Shown piece by piece: positions 1-7,970 of a DNA stretch of 38,187 nucleotides. Position 1 is the stretch's first letter, and each line of letters begins with the position of its first letter. Source of the stretch: a virus; IMG/VR virus record IMGVR_UViG_3300046170_000124, positions 1 to 38,187 of that record, one strand, 5' to 3'. The notes below the pieces were generated by a model. That model had not been told where the DNA came from. It made no database searches and saw only the letters and a list, made by a program, of their open reading frames with translations. The position numbers were made by a program, and so were the translations under genes.

Positions 1-65
1 CTATTCTAATATATCAAGCTGTCAAATTTTTTTATGCGATATAACAAACGGCAATAATACTGACC

Positions 66-81
66 TATATTTTAAAATATA
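66..81. repeat. Perfect 16-bp AT palindrome
   Basis: TATATTTTAAAATATA reads the same on both strands. The right-hand counterpart at 34877-34888 keeps a 12-bp perfect core, TATTTTAAAATA. Conservation of the palindrome between otherwise diverged copies suggests a protein-binding or melting site, but no factor can be named. Confidence 0.6.
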
Positions 82-231
82 AAGATTAAAAGTTATTAGT
101 ATTAATAATCATAAGTTATCGTTAGTAATATTTTACAGCTAGATTGCTTTTTTTTAATCTAAAGTATAGGGTACCACCCCCAGACGCACCCGCCGATTAT
201 TATATATATATACATCGGACTGTAGGACACC

Positions 232-263
232 TTTACACACAGACACCTTTATACACAGACACC
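232..263. repeat. Two tandem 16-bp units carrying DnaA-box-like sequences
   Basis: The units are TTTACACACAGACACC (232-247) and TTTATACACAGACACC (248-263). The second contains TTATACACA (249-257), which fits the bacterial DnaA box TTATNCACA exactly; the first has one mismatch (TTACACACA, 233-241). The homologous right-hand region has only one unit (35041-35056), so copy number varies. The window also encodes a DnaA domain IV protein. Confidence 0.7.
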
Positions 264-303
264 TTTTACTTTCATTCCACACAAAATAAACTATATGTAG
301 TAT

Positions 304-496
304 ATGAACTACTTTTTCATCAGAAGATCTAGATTGTGTTTGCTTTATTGAAGAAAAAACAAACAATGTTGTAATTAAATTCTTTGGTATGCCTAACAAT
401 GAGTCTGCTGAACTATTTACATCTTACATTATGATGAGACTAGGATTTGAATACACACCTTTTGGAGAGCAAAACTTTAGCAAATCAATTCACTAG
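304..496 (+). CDS. Small conserved protein ahead of TerL, left copy, frameshifted
   Basis: This is the left copy of the 63-aa protein at 35097-35288. It has five T's near 313-317 where the right copy has four, so the frame breaks after about five codons and then resumes as the same protein up to the TAG at 494-496. The extra T is probably a sequencing or assembly error in this end of the contig. It lies two bases upstream of the TerL start, as in the right copy. Function unknown. Confidence 0.6.
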
Positions 497-498
497 AT

Positions 499-1771
499 AT
501 GGATATTAAGATACCCTATACACCTAGGAAACATCAAGCTCACTTACATAGACAAATAGATAAGCATAGATGGAATGTGCTAGTTTGTCACAGAAGGTTT
601 GGAAAGACAGTATGTATGATTAACCACCTAATTAGGTCAGCATTACTGTCCAAACTCAAGAACCCAAGATTTGCATACATTGCTCCAACCTTTCAAACAA
701 GCTAAAGCATTGCATGGGATTACATGAAACAGTTCACCGCCAAAATACCCCACACTAAATTTAACGAAACAGAGCTTAGAGTAGATTTGCCAAATGGTTC
801 TCGTATCACTTTGCTAGGCTCAGAATCGCCAGATGGATTAAGAGGGATTTACCTTGACGGATGTGTGATTGATGAATATGCAAACGTCAACAGTAAGTTA
901 TTTCCAGAAATTATTAGACCAGCATTATCAGATCGAAAAGGTTATTGTGTCTTTATTGGAACTCCAATGGGAATGAACAACAACTTCTATGAGTTGTACC
1001 AACACGCACAAGGTGCGGATGATTGGTTTAACTACAAGGCAAAAGCATCAGATACCAAGATTGTAGATGAGGATGAGTTGGTCAAGGCAAAAGAAGTTAT
1101 GGGTGAAAAGAAGTACCTACAAGAGTTTGAGTGTGATTGGATAGCAAACATAGAAGGTGCAGTATATGGAGATATTATTGCAAAACTAGATGATGATAAA
1201 CAATTAACTAGAGTTCCCTACGATCCTGCTCTACCAGTATCTACCGCATGGGATCTCGGGGTCTCCGACCACAGTAGTATAATATTTTATCAGCAGCTTA
1301 GGCAGAAGCATAAGTATAATAGATTATCATGAAGAGAGAGGTCAAGGTTTACCTTACTATGTTCAGCTTGTTAAAGACAAAGATTATGTTTACAAAGATC
1401 ACTTTGCACCACACGACATTGAAGTTACCGATTTTGGCAATGGCAAAACCAGGAGAGAGGTCGCCTACCAATTAGGAATTAGGTTCAAGGTAGTTCCAAA
1501 AATTCCACTAGAGGATGGCATACACGCAACCACAATGACTTTGCCTAGATGCTGGATTGATACAGACCATTGCAAAAAGTTAATAGATGCATTAAGACAT
1601 TACCACAGGAAGTATATTGATAAGAATAGAATGTTCAGATCAAAACCTGTACATGATTGGAGTTCACACGCTTGTGATGCAATGCGTTACCTTGCTGTTG
1701 GACTACAAGAAATTAACACTAGACAAACTGCTCCACAAAGTATAGCAGATAATAGTTATAGGATTATTTAA
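499..1771 (+). CDS. terL: Terminase large subunit, left copy, interrupted by indels
   Basis: Same protein as the intact 423-aa TerL at 35291-36562. Here an extra C near 688 and a missing A near 708 create a short out-of-frame stretch with a TAA at 703-705, and an extra A near 1300 breaks the frame again. Readable pieces are 499-705, 724-1332 and about 1300-1771. The total is 1273 nt against 1272 nt in the intact copy, so the net change is one base. The pieces retain the Walker A (CHRRFGKT), the Walker B (VIDE) and the C-terminal nuclease motif HACDAMRY. Errors in the assembly are more likely than a true pseudogene, because other genes in the first 9.4 kb show the same kind of defect. Confidence 0.85.
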
Positions 1772-1773
1772 TT

Positions 1774-1992
1774 ATGGGATTTTTAAAACCAAAACCACCA
1801 GTATTACCACCACCACCTCCAGCACCAGAACCGCCAAGTGCTGAGTTATCATCAGAGGAAAAAGAAGCGATTGCAAAAGAACAGGCAGCAGTTGAAAGAA
1901 GAAGAAAAGGTAGAAAGTCTACCATACTTACTTCACCTCTTGGAGTACAGGAAGATAAGGAAGAACAGTTAGAAACTTTACTAGGTAAATAA
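1774..1992 (+). CDS. Small proline-rich protein with RGRKSTILTSPLG-type C-terminus (left copy)
   Basis: 72 aa. Residues 5-22 are mostly proline, followed by a charged helix and then KGRKSTILTSPLGV and a final ETLLGK. It lies between TerL and portal and starts two bases after the TerL stop. The right copy (36565-36786) differs at several residues in the proline-rich part but keeps the C-terminal block, so that block is under constraint. A similar block ends the 196-aa protein at 2199-2789. Small proteins with this ending are common near terminase and portal genes of podoviruses. Function unknown; a head or portal interaction is inferred from position only. Confidence 0.7.
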   Translation: MGFLKPKPPVLPPPPPAPEPPSAELSSEEKEAIAKEQAAVERRRKGRKSTILTSPLGVQEDKEEQLETLLGK

Positions 1993-2196
1993 ATGTTTGA
2001 AAAAATTAAAAAAATTTTTAAAAGAAAACCAAAAGATAAACCTTTAGTTTTAAAAGATGAAAAAAGAACTTACGAAAAAAAAATAGATCATAGTAATGAT
2101 ATAACTTTTGAAAATGAAATTAACAAACCACAAGTGAATGAAACAATAACTGAAACAAAATCAGAAACTAAATCATCACTAACATTAGGAGAATAA
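1993..2196 (+). CDS. Lysine/glutamate-rich small protein (left copy)
   Basis: 67 aa, very rich in Lys, Glu and Thr. The N-terminus is basic (IKKIFKRKPKDKP) and the C-terminus is polar and probably unstructured (TETKSETKSS). It starts directly after the preceding stop. The right copy at 36788-36991 differs only at residues 2-3 (FE against LD). Not recognised. Confidence 0.6.
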   Translation: MFEKIKKIFKRKPKDKPLVLKDEKRTYEKKIDHSNDITFENEINKPQVNETITETKSETKSSLTLGE

Positions 2197-2198
2197 TT

Positions 2199-2789
2199 AT
2201 GGGTGGAGCAAGTACAGGTGGTGGTGGCGGAGGTGTCGGACCAGCAGGAGTAAGAGTTAGTAAAAAAGGTGTAAAAACTTATGGAACTAAAAAAGATGCA
2301 AAAAAAACCTCAACTAGAAATGAAACTAGAAAAGCAGTAACAGAATTTGTTAAAGGTGGTGGTGTTATTGGTGCAATTGCTAAAGGTATTACTGATACAG
2401 TTAAAAAATCAAAAGAAAAAAAAGTTGAACGTAAAGTTAATGATACTCTTATAGGTACTCCAGATTATCAAGGTGATGTAGCAAAAAAACCTACAAAAGT
2501 TACTACTCCAGTAAGAGATAATGATGGTGGAAATAATAATACACCTACACCTAAAGTTAAAGTAGCAGAAATACCAAAAGTAAATACAGCACCTACAGAA
2601 GCTGAAGTAGATCAAAGTTCTGCAACAAATACAACTACAGTTGAAGAACCAAAAAAAGTAGATGATATTTATACTAGAAAAAGAAAAGCAAAAGCTAGAG
2701 GTAGATCAATGATGACATTAACTGGTCCTCGTGGTTTACGAAAAGATGAAAAACTTACATTAGGTAAACCAAGTCTATTAGGATCGTAA
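2199..2789 (+). CDS. Gly-rich, basic structural-region protein (left copy)
   Basis: 196 aa. It begins with a glycine run (GGASTGGGGGGVGPAG), continues as a Lys- and Thr-rich, low-complexity body with GTKKDAKK-like segments, and ends with RGRSMMTLTGPRGL and PSLLGS. That ending resembles the KGRKSTILTSPLG...LLGK ending of the protein two genes upstream. The last base of its stop overlaps the portal start codon. The right copy (36994-37584) has a few substitutions. Likely a minor head-region or disordered protein; no enzymatic motif seen. Confidence 0.65.
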   Translation: MGGASTGGGGGGVGPAGVRVSKKGVKTYGTKKDAKKTSTRNETRKAVTEFVKGGGVIGAIAKGITDTVKKSKEKKVERKVNDTLIGTPDYQGDVAKKPTKVTTPVRDNDGGNNNTPTPKVKVAEIPKVNTAPTEAEVDQSSATNTTTVEEPKKVDDIYTRKRKAKARGRSMMTLTGPRGLRKDEKLTLGKPSLLGS

Positions 2790-4417
2790 TGGCAAGAACA
2801 GATTTAAGTAAAAGTTTATTGTCAAGGTATGATAAACTTGAAAGTCAAAGACAAAACTGGGAAACGCATTGGCAAGAAGTTGCAGATTATATGCAACCAA
2901 GAAAAGCAGATGTAACTAAAACTAGAGCAAGAGGTGATAAAAGAAACGAATTAATTTTTGATTCATCACCAATACAAGCAGTAGAATTATTAGCAGCATC
3001 ATTACATGGTATGTTGACAAATCCATCAACACCTTGGTTTACCCTAAGATTTAAAGAAGAAGATATTGATAACGAAGAAGAAGCAAAAATTTGGTTAGAG
3101 TCTGCAACAGACGCAATGTACACAGCGTTTAATAGATCAAACTTCCAACAAGAAATATTTGAATTGTATCATGATCTAATTACGTTTGGAACTGCTGCAA
3201 TGTTTATTGAAGAAGATCAAGATGATATAATTAAATTTTCAACAAGACATATCAACGAAGTATTTATTGCAGAGAATGATAAAGGTAGAATAGATACAAT
3301 ATTTAGAAAATTTAAAATATCTGCTAGAGCTGCGTTACAAAAATTTGGCGATAATGTTTCATCAGATATACAAGGTATCTTTAGAAAAGATCCTTACCAA
3401 GAAGTAGAAATACTACACGCAGTTTATCCAAGAGCAGACTTTAATCCTAAGAAAAAAGATAAAGAAAATATGCCATTTGAATCTGTTTACCTAGAATATA
3501 AAAATGGAAATGAATTATCTATATCTGGATTTAAAGAATTTCCTTTTGTAGTACCAAGATACTTAAAAGCATCAAACGAAATTTATGGTAGATCTCCAGC
3601 AATGACAGCTTTGCCAGACGTTAAGATGCTAAACGAAATGTCAAAGACTACAATTAAAGCTGCACAGAAACAAGTTGACCCACCACTATTAGTTCCAGAC
3701 GATGGTTTCTTACTTCCTGTAAGAACTGTACCAGGTGGATTAAACTTTTATAGAAGTGGTACTAGAGATAGAATTGAACCATTAAACATTGGTGCAAACA
3801 ATCCACTAGGATTAAACATGGAAGAGCAAAGAAGAGATGCAATCAGAGCTGTGTTCTATGTTAATCAACTTATGATGCAACAAGGTCCACAAATGACAGC
3901 AACAGAAGTTATCCAAAGAAACGAAGAGAAGATGAGATTACTTGGTCCAGTATTAGGTAGACTACAATCAGAATTATTAAAACCATTAATTGATAGAGTG
4001 TTTAATATATTACTTAGAAACAATATGTTTTCACCAGCACCAGAATTTTTATCTGGTAGAGATATAGAAATAGAATATGTATCTCCACTTGCTAAAGCAC
4101 AAAAATCTTCAGAGCTACAATCTATTATGAGAGCAATAGAAATATTAGGTAGCCTTGCAAACGTAGCACCAGTATTTGATTATGTTAACTTTGACAATCT
4201 TGTGAAACACTTGGCAGACATAGTTGGTATGCCACAGAAATTATTAAAATCACAAAACGAAGTTAATGCTCAAAGACAAGAAGCAGCACAAGCTGCAGAA
4301 CAACAACAACAAATGGCACAGATGCAACAAGTTGCACAAGCCGCAGGAGATGTAGCACCACTAGCAAAAGCATTGCCAGAAGAAGCAAGAGCTGTAGCAA
4401 ATGCTGAAGTGGAATAG
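2789..4417 (+). CDS. Portal (head-tail connector) protein, T7 gp8-like
   Basis: 542 aa, close to the usual length of T7-type connector proteins. The N-terminus has the family pattern of an RYDKLESQRQNWETHWQEVA helix followed by DYMQPR, then FDSSPIQAVELLAASLHGML and WFTLRF. The C-terminal 40 residues are Gln- and Ala-rich (EQQQQMAQMQQ), typical of the coiled crown region. The portal forms the dodecameric ring at the capsid vertex through which DNA is packaged and ejected. It overlaps the upstream stop by one base and is followed at once by the Bbp19-like gene. The first 604 bases appear again at the right end of the window. Confidence 0.95.
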   Translation: MARTDLSKSLLSRYDKLESQRQNWETHWQEVADYMQPRKADVTKTRARGDKRNELIFDSSPIQAVELLAASLHGMLTNPSTPWFTLRFKEEDIDNEEEAKIWLESATDAMYTAFNRSNFQQEIFELYHDLITFGTAAMFIEEDQDDIIKFSTRHINEVFIAENDKGRIDTIFRKFKISARAALQKFGDNVSSDIQGIFRKDPYQEVEILHAVYPRADFNPKKKDKENMPFESVYLEYKNGNELSISGFKEFPFVVPRYLKASNEIYGRSPAMTALPDVKMLNEMSKTTIKAAQKQVDPPLLVPDDGFLLPVRTVPGGLNFYRSGTRDRIEPLNIGANNPLGLNMEEQRRDAIRAVFYVNQLMMQQGPQMTATEVIQRNEEKMRLLGPVLGRLQSELLKPLIDRVFNILLRNNMFSPAPEFLSGRDIEIEYVSPLAKAQKSSELQSIMRAIEILGSLANVAPVFDYVNFDNLVKHLADIVGMPQKLLKSQNEVNAQRQEAAQAAEQQQQMAQMQQVAQAAGDVAPLAKALPEEARAVANAEVE

Positions 4418-4418
4418 T

Positions 4419-4649
4419 ATGGAACCAAATAAACAACTAGAGAAACTTATAGAAGGGTTAAGAAAAAATTACGAATACATATTCAATACAGACGAAGGCA
4501 AAGAAGTCTTGGTCGATCTTGAAAAAAGATGTCATTATCATTCTACCACTAATGTAAAAGGTGATAGCCATGAGAGTGCATACATGGAAGGACAGCGTAG
4601 TGTTCTTCTATTTATTAAATCAATGCTACGAAAGGATAAAGGAAAATAA
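4419..4649 (+). CDS. Bbp19-like small phage protein
   Basis: 76 aa from the ATG at 4419, which lies just after the portal stop. An in-frame earlier start at 4401 lies inside the portal gene and is less likely. Features are FNTDEGKEVLVDLEKRC, a central HYHSTT patch, and EGQRSVLLFI near the end. This layout (aspartate/glutamate-rich helix, Cys/His patch, then EG-R-x-V) is that of the Bbp19-like domain found next to portal and scaffold genes. Role not established; likely in head assembly by position. Confidence 0.6.
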   Translation: MEPNKQLEKLIEGLRKNYEYIFNTDEGKEVLVDLEKRCHYHSTTNVKGDSHESAYMEGQRSVLLFIKSMLRKDKGK

Positions 4650-4651
4650 AT

Positions 4652-5517
4652 ATGTCAAGCGAACAGATAACACAGGAAACTGTGCCTGTAGAAACAACGA
4701 CTACAGAAACAGTACACACCAACAGCAACACCAAACCCAGTTGCAAAAGCAGATACACCAACATCATCTTGGAAAGATTCTATTAGTGAAGAGTATAGAG
4801 CTGATCCTAATATAGAAAAATTTACTGAGATAGATGCGTTAGCAAAAAGTTATATCAACGCAACTAAAATGATTGGTCAAGATAAAGTTGTTATACCAAA
4901 TAATAATTCTACAGATGATCAATGGAATGAAGTTTATGCAAAACTTGGTAGACCAGAATCTGCAGATAAATATGCTTTTGATATAAATTCAGAAGTAGTT
5001 ACTTTAGATGAAGATGCTGTTAATTCTTTTGCAGAACAATCTCATCAAACTTGGATTAAACAATAAACAAGCTCAAGGTATCTTAGAGTTTTATAAAAAT
5101 AATATGGAAAGCTCAACACAGCAATCTGTTATAGATACTGAAACTGCTCAAGCTCAAGCTGAACAACAGTTAAGACAAGAGTGGGGTAGAGACTTTGATG
5201 GTAAAGTAAAACAAGCTGGTGCATTAGCAAAAGCTAATATTAATCCAGAAGTTTTAGATATGCAATTACAAGATGGAACAAGAATAGGTGATCATCCAGA
5301 AATCATAAAAGGTTTTGCAAAGATAGCAAGTATGATGTCTGAAGATAAAATTCTTGGAACTGAAAGTGAAAATGTAGATACAGTTAAAGATATTGAATCT
5401 GAAATTGCTGCATTATCTAATGATAAAAATGGTCCATATTGGAACAGAATGCACCCAGATCATGATAAAGTAGTACAACAAGTTTATACTTTAAGAGAGA
5501 TGTTAAATGCCAAATGA
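4652..5517 (+). CDS. Scaffolding / capsid assembly protein, T7 gp9-like, with two frameshifts
   Basis: The gene starts at ATG 4652. The first frame runs to about 4712, where one extra base shifts it to the frame reading ATPNPVAKADTPTSSWKDS and on to about 5050. Another extra base there moves it to the frame reading LGLNNKQAQGILEFY and ending at 5517. Joined, it makes about 288 aa: a Thr/Pro-rich N-terminus, a middle with GRPESADKYAF, and an acidic, helical C-terminus ending in QQVYTLREML. Acidic helical composition and position between portal and capsid fit a scaffolding protein. Both shifts are +1 and match the other likely errors in this part of the contig. Confidence 0.75.
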
Positions 5518-5689
5518 TAATGATCATCTTAATGATAAAGAAATTCGCTTAGAAATATTGCGGTTGATAAAGGAAGCAGGTTCTGAACAACAGAAAAATA
5601 ATCCCTTGCCAACCGCAGACATTTATTATAAGTGGATTAATAGTAAGACAATTCGCAAGAACCTTACAGACAAGAAGGAGAGACTCTAG
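5507..5689 (+). CDS. Small hypothetical protein between scaffold and capsid, possibly truncated by an indel
   Basis: 60 aa (MPNDNDHLNDKEIRLEILR...). It starts inside the scaffold stop region (11-nt overlap), so translation is probably coupled. The sequence after its TAG, read one base later from about 5691, continues as SLTDFKCKRCLPIGGEPF and then stops. This looks like the true C-terminus with a CxxC pair, displaced by one extra base near 5688. If so the protein is about 79 aa and may bind zinc. Not assigned to a family. Confidence 0.5.
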   Translation: MPNDNDHLNDKEIRLEILRLIKEAGSEQQKNNPLPTADIYYKWINSKTIRKNLTDKKERL

Positions 5690-5780
5690 TCTAACAGACT
5701 TTAAATGCAAGAGATGCCTACCTATTGGTGGAGAACCTTTCTGATTATTTTAAATCAACAATAATATGGAGAGACAAAAT

Positions 5781-6635
5781 ATGTCATCACAAATAACTAC
5801 AGCTTTTGTACAGCAGTATTCTGCTAACATACAAATGCTATCTCAACAAATGGGATCGTTATTAAGAGACAAAGTCAGAGTTGAAAGTGTTACAGGTAAA
5901 AATGCTTTCTTCGATCAAGTTGGCTCAGTAACTGCTGTTTTAAAAACTAGCAGACATTCAGACACTCCACAAATAGACACTCCTCACTCAAGAAGAAGAG
6001 TATCTCTTGCGGATTATGAATTTGCTGATCTTATTGATCAACAAGACAAAGTAAGACTCTTAATTGATCCTACTTCATCTTATGCTCAAGCTGCTGCTAT
6101 GGCAATGGGTAGAGCAATGGATGATGTGATTATTGCAGCTGCAACTGGTACAGCTTTCACAGGCGAAACTGGTGCAACTTCAACTGCGGCTCAAACAGCA
6201 ATCGCTGCTGGTGGAGCTGGTTTAACAATCGCTAAGTTAAGAACTGCTAAGCAGACTTTTGATTTAGCTAGTGTTGATCCTTCAATCCCAAGACACATCG
6301 TTGTGGGACCAGAGCAAATCACAAACCTTTTATCAACTACTGAAGTAACAAGTTCAGATTTCAATACTGTAAAAGCATTAGTACAGGGTGAAATCGACTC
6401 GTTCCTTGGGTTTAAATTTACTGTATCAAACAGACTTGCAAAATCTGGTAATGACAGAACTTGCATAGCTTTCGCACAGGATGGAATCACTCTTGCGATT
6501 GGTAAAGACGTATCAGCTAGAATAGACGAAAGAGCAGACAAATCTTACGCTACTCAAGTTTACTACTGCCAATCAATCGGTGCTACTAGAATGGAAGAAG
6601 CAAAAGTTCTTGGTATAGTATGTCAAGAAGCGTAA
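5781..6635 (+). CDS. Major capsid protein
   Basis: 284 aa from ATG 5781. An in-frame ATG at 5766 exists, but GGAGAG at 5768-5773 overlaps it and is well spaced as the ribosome site for 5781. Family-like segments include FVQQYSANIQMLSQQMGS, RVSLADYEFADLIDQQDKVRLL, YAQAAAMAMGRAMDDVIIAA and IDERADKSYATQVYY. This is the compact major capsid type of marine podoviruses, expected to have the HK97 fold. Position right after the scaffold and before a small companion protein supports the call. The lack of any frameshift here contrasts with both flanks. Confidence 0.88.
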   Translation: MSSQITTAFVQQYSANIQMLSQQMGSLLRDKVRVESVTGKNAFFDQVGSVTAVLKTSRHSDTPQIDTPHSRRRVSLADYEFADLIDQQDKVRLLIDPTSSYAQAAAMAMGRAMDDVIIAAATGTAFTGETGATSTAAQTAIAAGGAGLTIAKLRTAKQTFDLASVDPSIPRHIVVGPEQITNLLSTTEVTSSDFNTVKALVQGEIDSFLGFKFTVSNRLAKSGNDRTCIAFAQDGITLAIGKDVSARIDERADKSYATQVYYCQSIGATRMEEAKVLGIVCQEA

Positions 6636-6650
6636 TAGGAGGATATTAAT

Positions 6651-7115
6651 ATGGCTACAGTTTATTCGATACAAAAGACTAAATGGGATCAGAACGTACC
6701 TTCCGAAAAGATAGACACTACTGAACTAAGTGGTAGAGTAAGAGTTGCTCATGCAGAGTATGAAGCATCTTCTCTAGCATCTGGTGATGTGATTCAAATG
6801 TTTAATTTACCAAATGGTTCAAGAATCATTTCTGGTAGATTAGCACATGACGCATTAGGTAGTTCAACTACTTTGTCAGTTGGTTACGCTGCTCACAATA
6901 ATGCCGCTGGTACTGCTGTAAGTGCTTCAGCTGCTGCTTATAAAGCTGCTGCTGCTTCTACTTCTGCAACTGCAGTTAACGCTGCAAACACTATTGCATT
7001 AGGTGAAAACTCACTTGTAGACGCTGATAAGGATGGACTTCCTGTTTCAGTAACTATGGGTGGTGCTGCAGGTACTGGTACTATTCAATTAACTATGATG
7101 TATGTACTAGACTAA
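6651..7115 (+). CDS. Capsid-associated (decoration-like) protein
   Basis: 154 aa with a very good ribosome site (AGGAGG at about 6637-6642). The sequence is Ala-, Ser-, Thr- and Gly-rich with alternating beta-type segments (FNLPNGSRIISGRLAHDALG, TTLSVGYAAH) and ends MMYVLD. It directly follows the capsid gene and precedes a strong terminator, so the two share high late expression. Its composition and position suggest a head decoration or stabilising protein. No catalytic motif. Confidence 0.6.
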   Translation: MATVYSIQKTKWDQNVPSEKIDTTELSGRVRVAHAEYEASSLASGDVIQMFNLPNGSRIISGRLAHDALGSSTTLSVGYAAHNNAAGTAVSASAAAYKAAAASTSATAVNAANTIALGENSLVDADKDGLPVSVTMGGAAGTGTIQLTMMYVLD

Positions 7116-7141
7116 TAGTTTAGTATGTAATAATAGTATAT

Positions 7142-7183
7142 AGATAGGCGGGGAAAGCGAGAGTGGAACTCGCCTATCTTTTT
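7142..7183 (+). terminator. Rho-independent terminator after the capsid genes
   Basis: Perfect 9-bp stem AGATAGGCG (7142-7150) with CGCCTATCT (7171-7179), a 20-nt loop, and five T's at 7179-7183. It would stop or attenuate transcription after capsid and companion protein, lowering expression of the tail genes downstream. The ATG of the next gene (7184) follows the T run directly. Confidence 0.85.
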
Positions 7184-7384
7184 ATGAAACAGATTAAAGA
7201 TTTAAAACCTGTATTACATTTTAAAAAAGATAATTATGTATATAGGTATGTATTAGTAGATAGGTTTCAAAATGATAATAAAAATCATTATGGATTTGAT
7301 ACTAAAGAAGAGAGAACAACAGAAGAAATATTTGCGTTAGAAAAAGATAGACAAATAAGACGTAAGTATATTATAAGGAAGTAG
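7184..7384 (+). CDS. Small basic hypothetical protein
   Basis: 66 aa (MKQIKDLKPVLHFKK...), rich in Lys, Tyr and Arg, with C-terminal FALEKDRQIRRKYIIRK. A longer reading from GTG 7163 would start inside the terminator loop and is unlikely, so ATG 7184 is preferred. There is no clear Shine-Dalgarno site, so expression is probably low. It lies one base before the tail tubular A gene. Not recognised. Confidence 0.5.
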   Translation: MKQIKDLKPVLHFKKDNYVYRYVLVDRFQNDNKNHYGFDTKEERTTEEIFALEKDRQIRRKYIIRK

Positions 7385-7385
7385 T

Positions 7386-7967
7386 ATGGCATCAACAGTA
7401 GACATTTGTAATGGAGCATTAAACCAATTAGGTGCAACAACAATACTTTCACTAACAGAAGATTCAAAAAATGCTAGACTTTGTAACTCAAGATATACTC
7501 AAGTAAGAGACGCAGTATTTAGATCACATCCTTGGAACTGTTTACAAAAAAGAGTAGAACTAGCACAATCAACTACAACTCCTGCATGGGGTTATAAATT
7601 TAAGTTTGATTTACCGGGTGATTGTTTAAGACTATTAAGAATATTAGATTTTGATTCTAACTATCAAGTAGAAGGTAGATCAATATTATCTAACAATGAG
7701 ACTATGAAAATTTTATATATCTCAAGAGTAGAAGATCCTAATCAATATGATGAATTATTAAGAGAAACTTTATCTGCTGCACTTGGTTCAGACATTGCTT
7801 ATGCAATAACATCTAACAATACTACATCACAAAATATGTTAGTTACTTATCAAGAAAAATTAAAAGATGCTAGATTTGTAGATTCAACAGAAGGTCAGAA
7901 CGTAATTCAAGAAAATGGTATGGCAGATGCTGTAGATGCAGGTACATTCATAAACTCAAGGTTTTAA
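7386..7967 (+). CDS. Tail tubular protein A, T7 gp11-like
   Basis: 193 aa, the normal length for this family. The N-terminus ICNGALNQLGATTILSLTED and the segment RDAVFRSHPWNCLQKR are the family hallmarks, followed by WGYKFKFDLPGDCLRLLRI. The protein forms the ring (adaptor/gatekeeper) between portal and the tail nozzle. It is followed by tail tubular B, as in T7. Confidence 0.92.
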   Translation: MASTVDICNGALNQLGATTILSLTEDSKNARLCNSRYTQVRDAVFRSHPWNCLQKRVELAQSTTTPAWGYKFKFDLPGDCLRLLRILDFDSNYQVEGRSILSNNETMKILYISRVEDPNQYDELLRETLSAALGSDIAYAITSNNTTSQNMLVTYQEKLKDARFVDSTEGQNVIQENGMADAVDAGTFINSRF

Positions 7968-7970
7968 TAA

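Larger units (their letters stand above)
1..303. other. Noncoding left end, diverged copy of the candidate origin region
   Basis: No credible gene was found here; the short frames in it are shadows. It aligns in blocks with 34811-35096. Conserved blocks are an AT palindrome (66-81), the block around ATAAGTTATCGTTAGTAATA (about 110-130), a C-rich patch (about 174-195), an alternating TA run (about 196-213) and the repeated GACACC-containing units (225-263). The sequence between these blocks differs from the right copy, so the conserved blocks are likely the functional parts. Confidence 0.7.
1..3392. repeat. Left copy of the ~3.4 kb terminal redundancy
   Basis: This stretch corresponds gene by gene to the right end of the window (about 34811-38187): noncoding region, 63-aa protein, TerL, three small genes and the start of the portal. 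Matching start codons are 34791-34795 bases apart, which gives a genome length of about 34.8 kb. The copies are not identical. The noncoding first 300 bases are clearly diverged, the proline-rich gene carries amino-acid replacements, and the left copy has single-base indels that the right copy lacks. The most likely explanation is a circular or permuted phage genome assembled past its own start from two related strains. A true diverged duplication is not excluded. Confidence 0.9.

Noticed and set aside
144-399. Short frames on both strands at the left end
   Set aside because: They cover the noncoding repeat region and the frameshifted 63-aa gene; neither is kept in the right copy.
499-1771. 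Left TerL as a true pseudogene or second terminase
   Set aside because: Its protein pieces are nearly the same as the intact copy one genome length away; the breaks are single-base indels.
2409-2615. 68-aa reverse frame, also at 37204-37410
   Set aside because: Phe/Ile/Cys-rich mirror of a low-complexity Lys-rich gene; no start signal.
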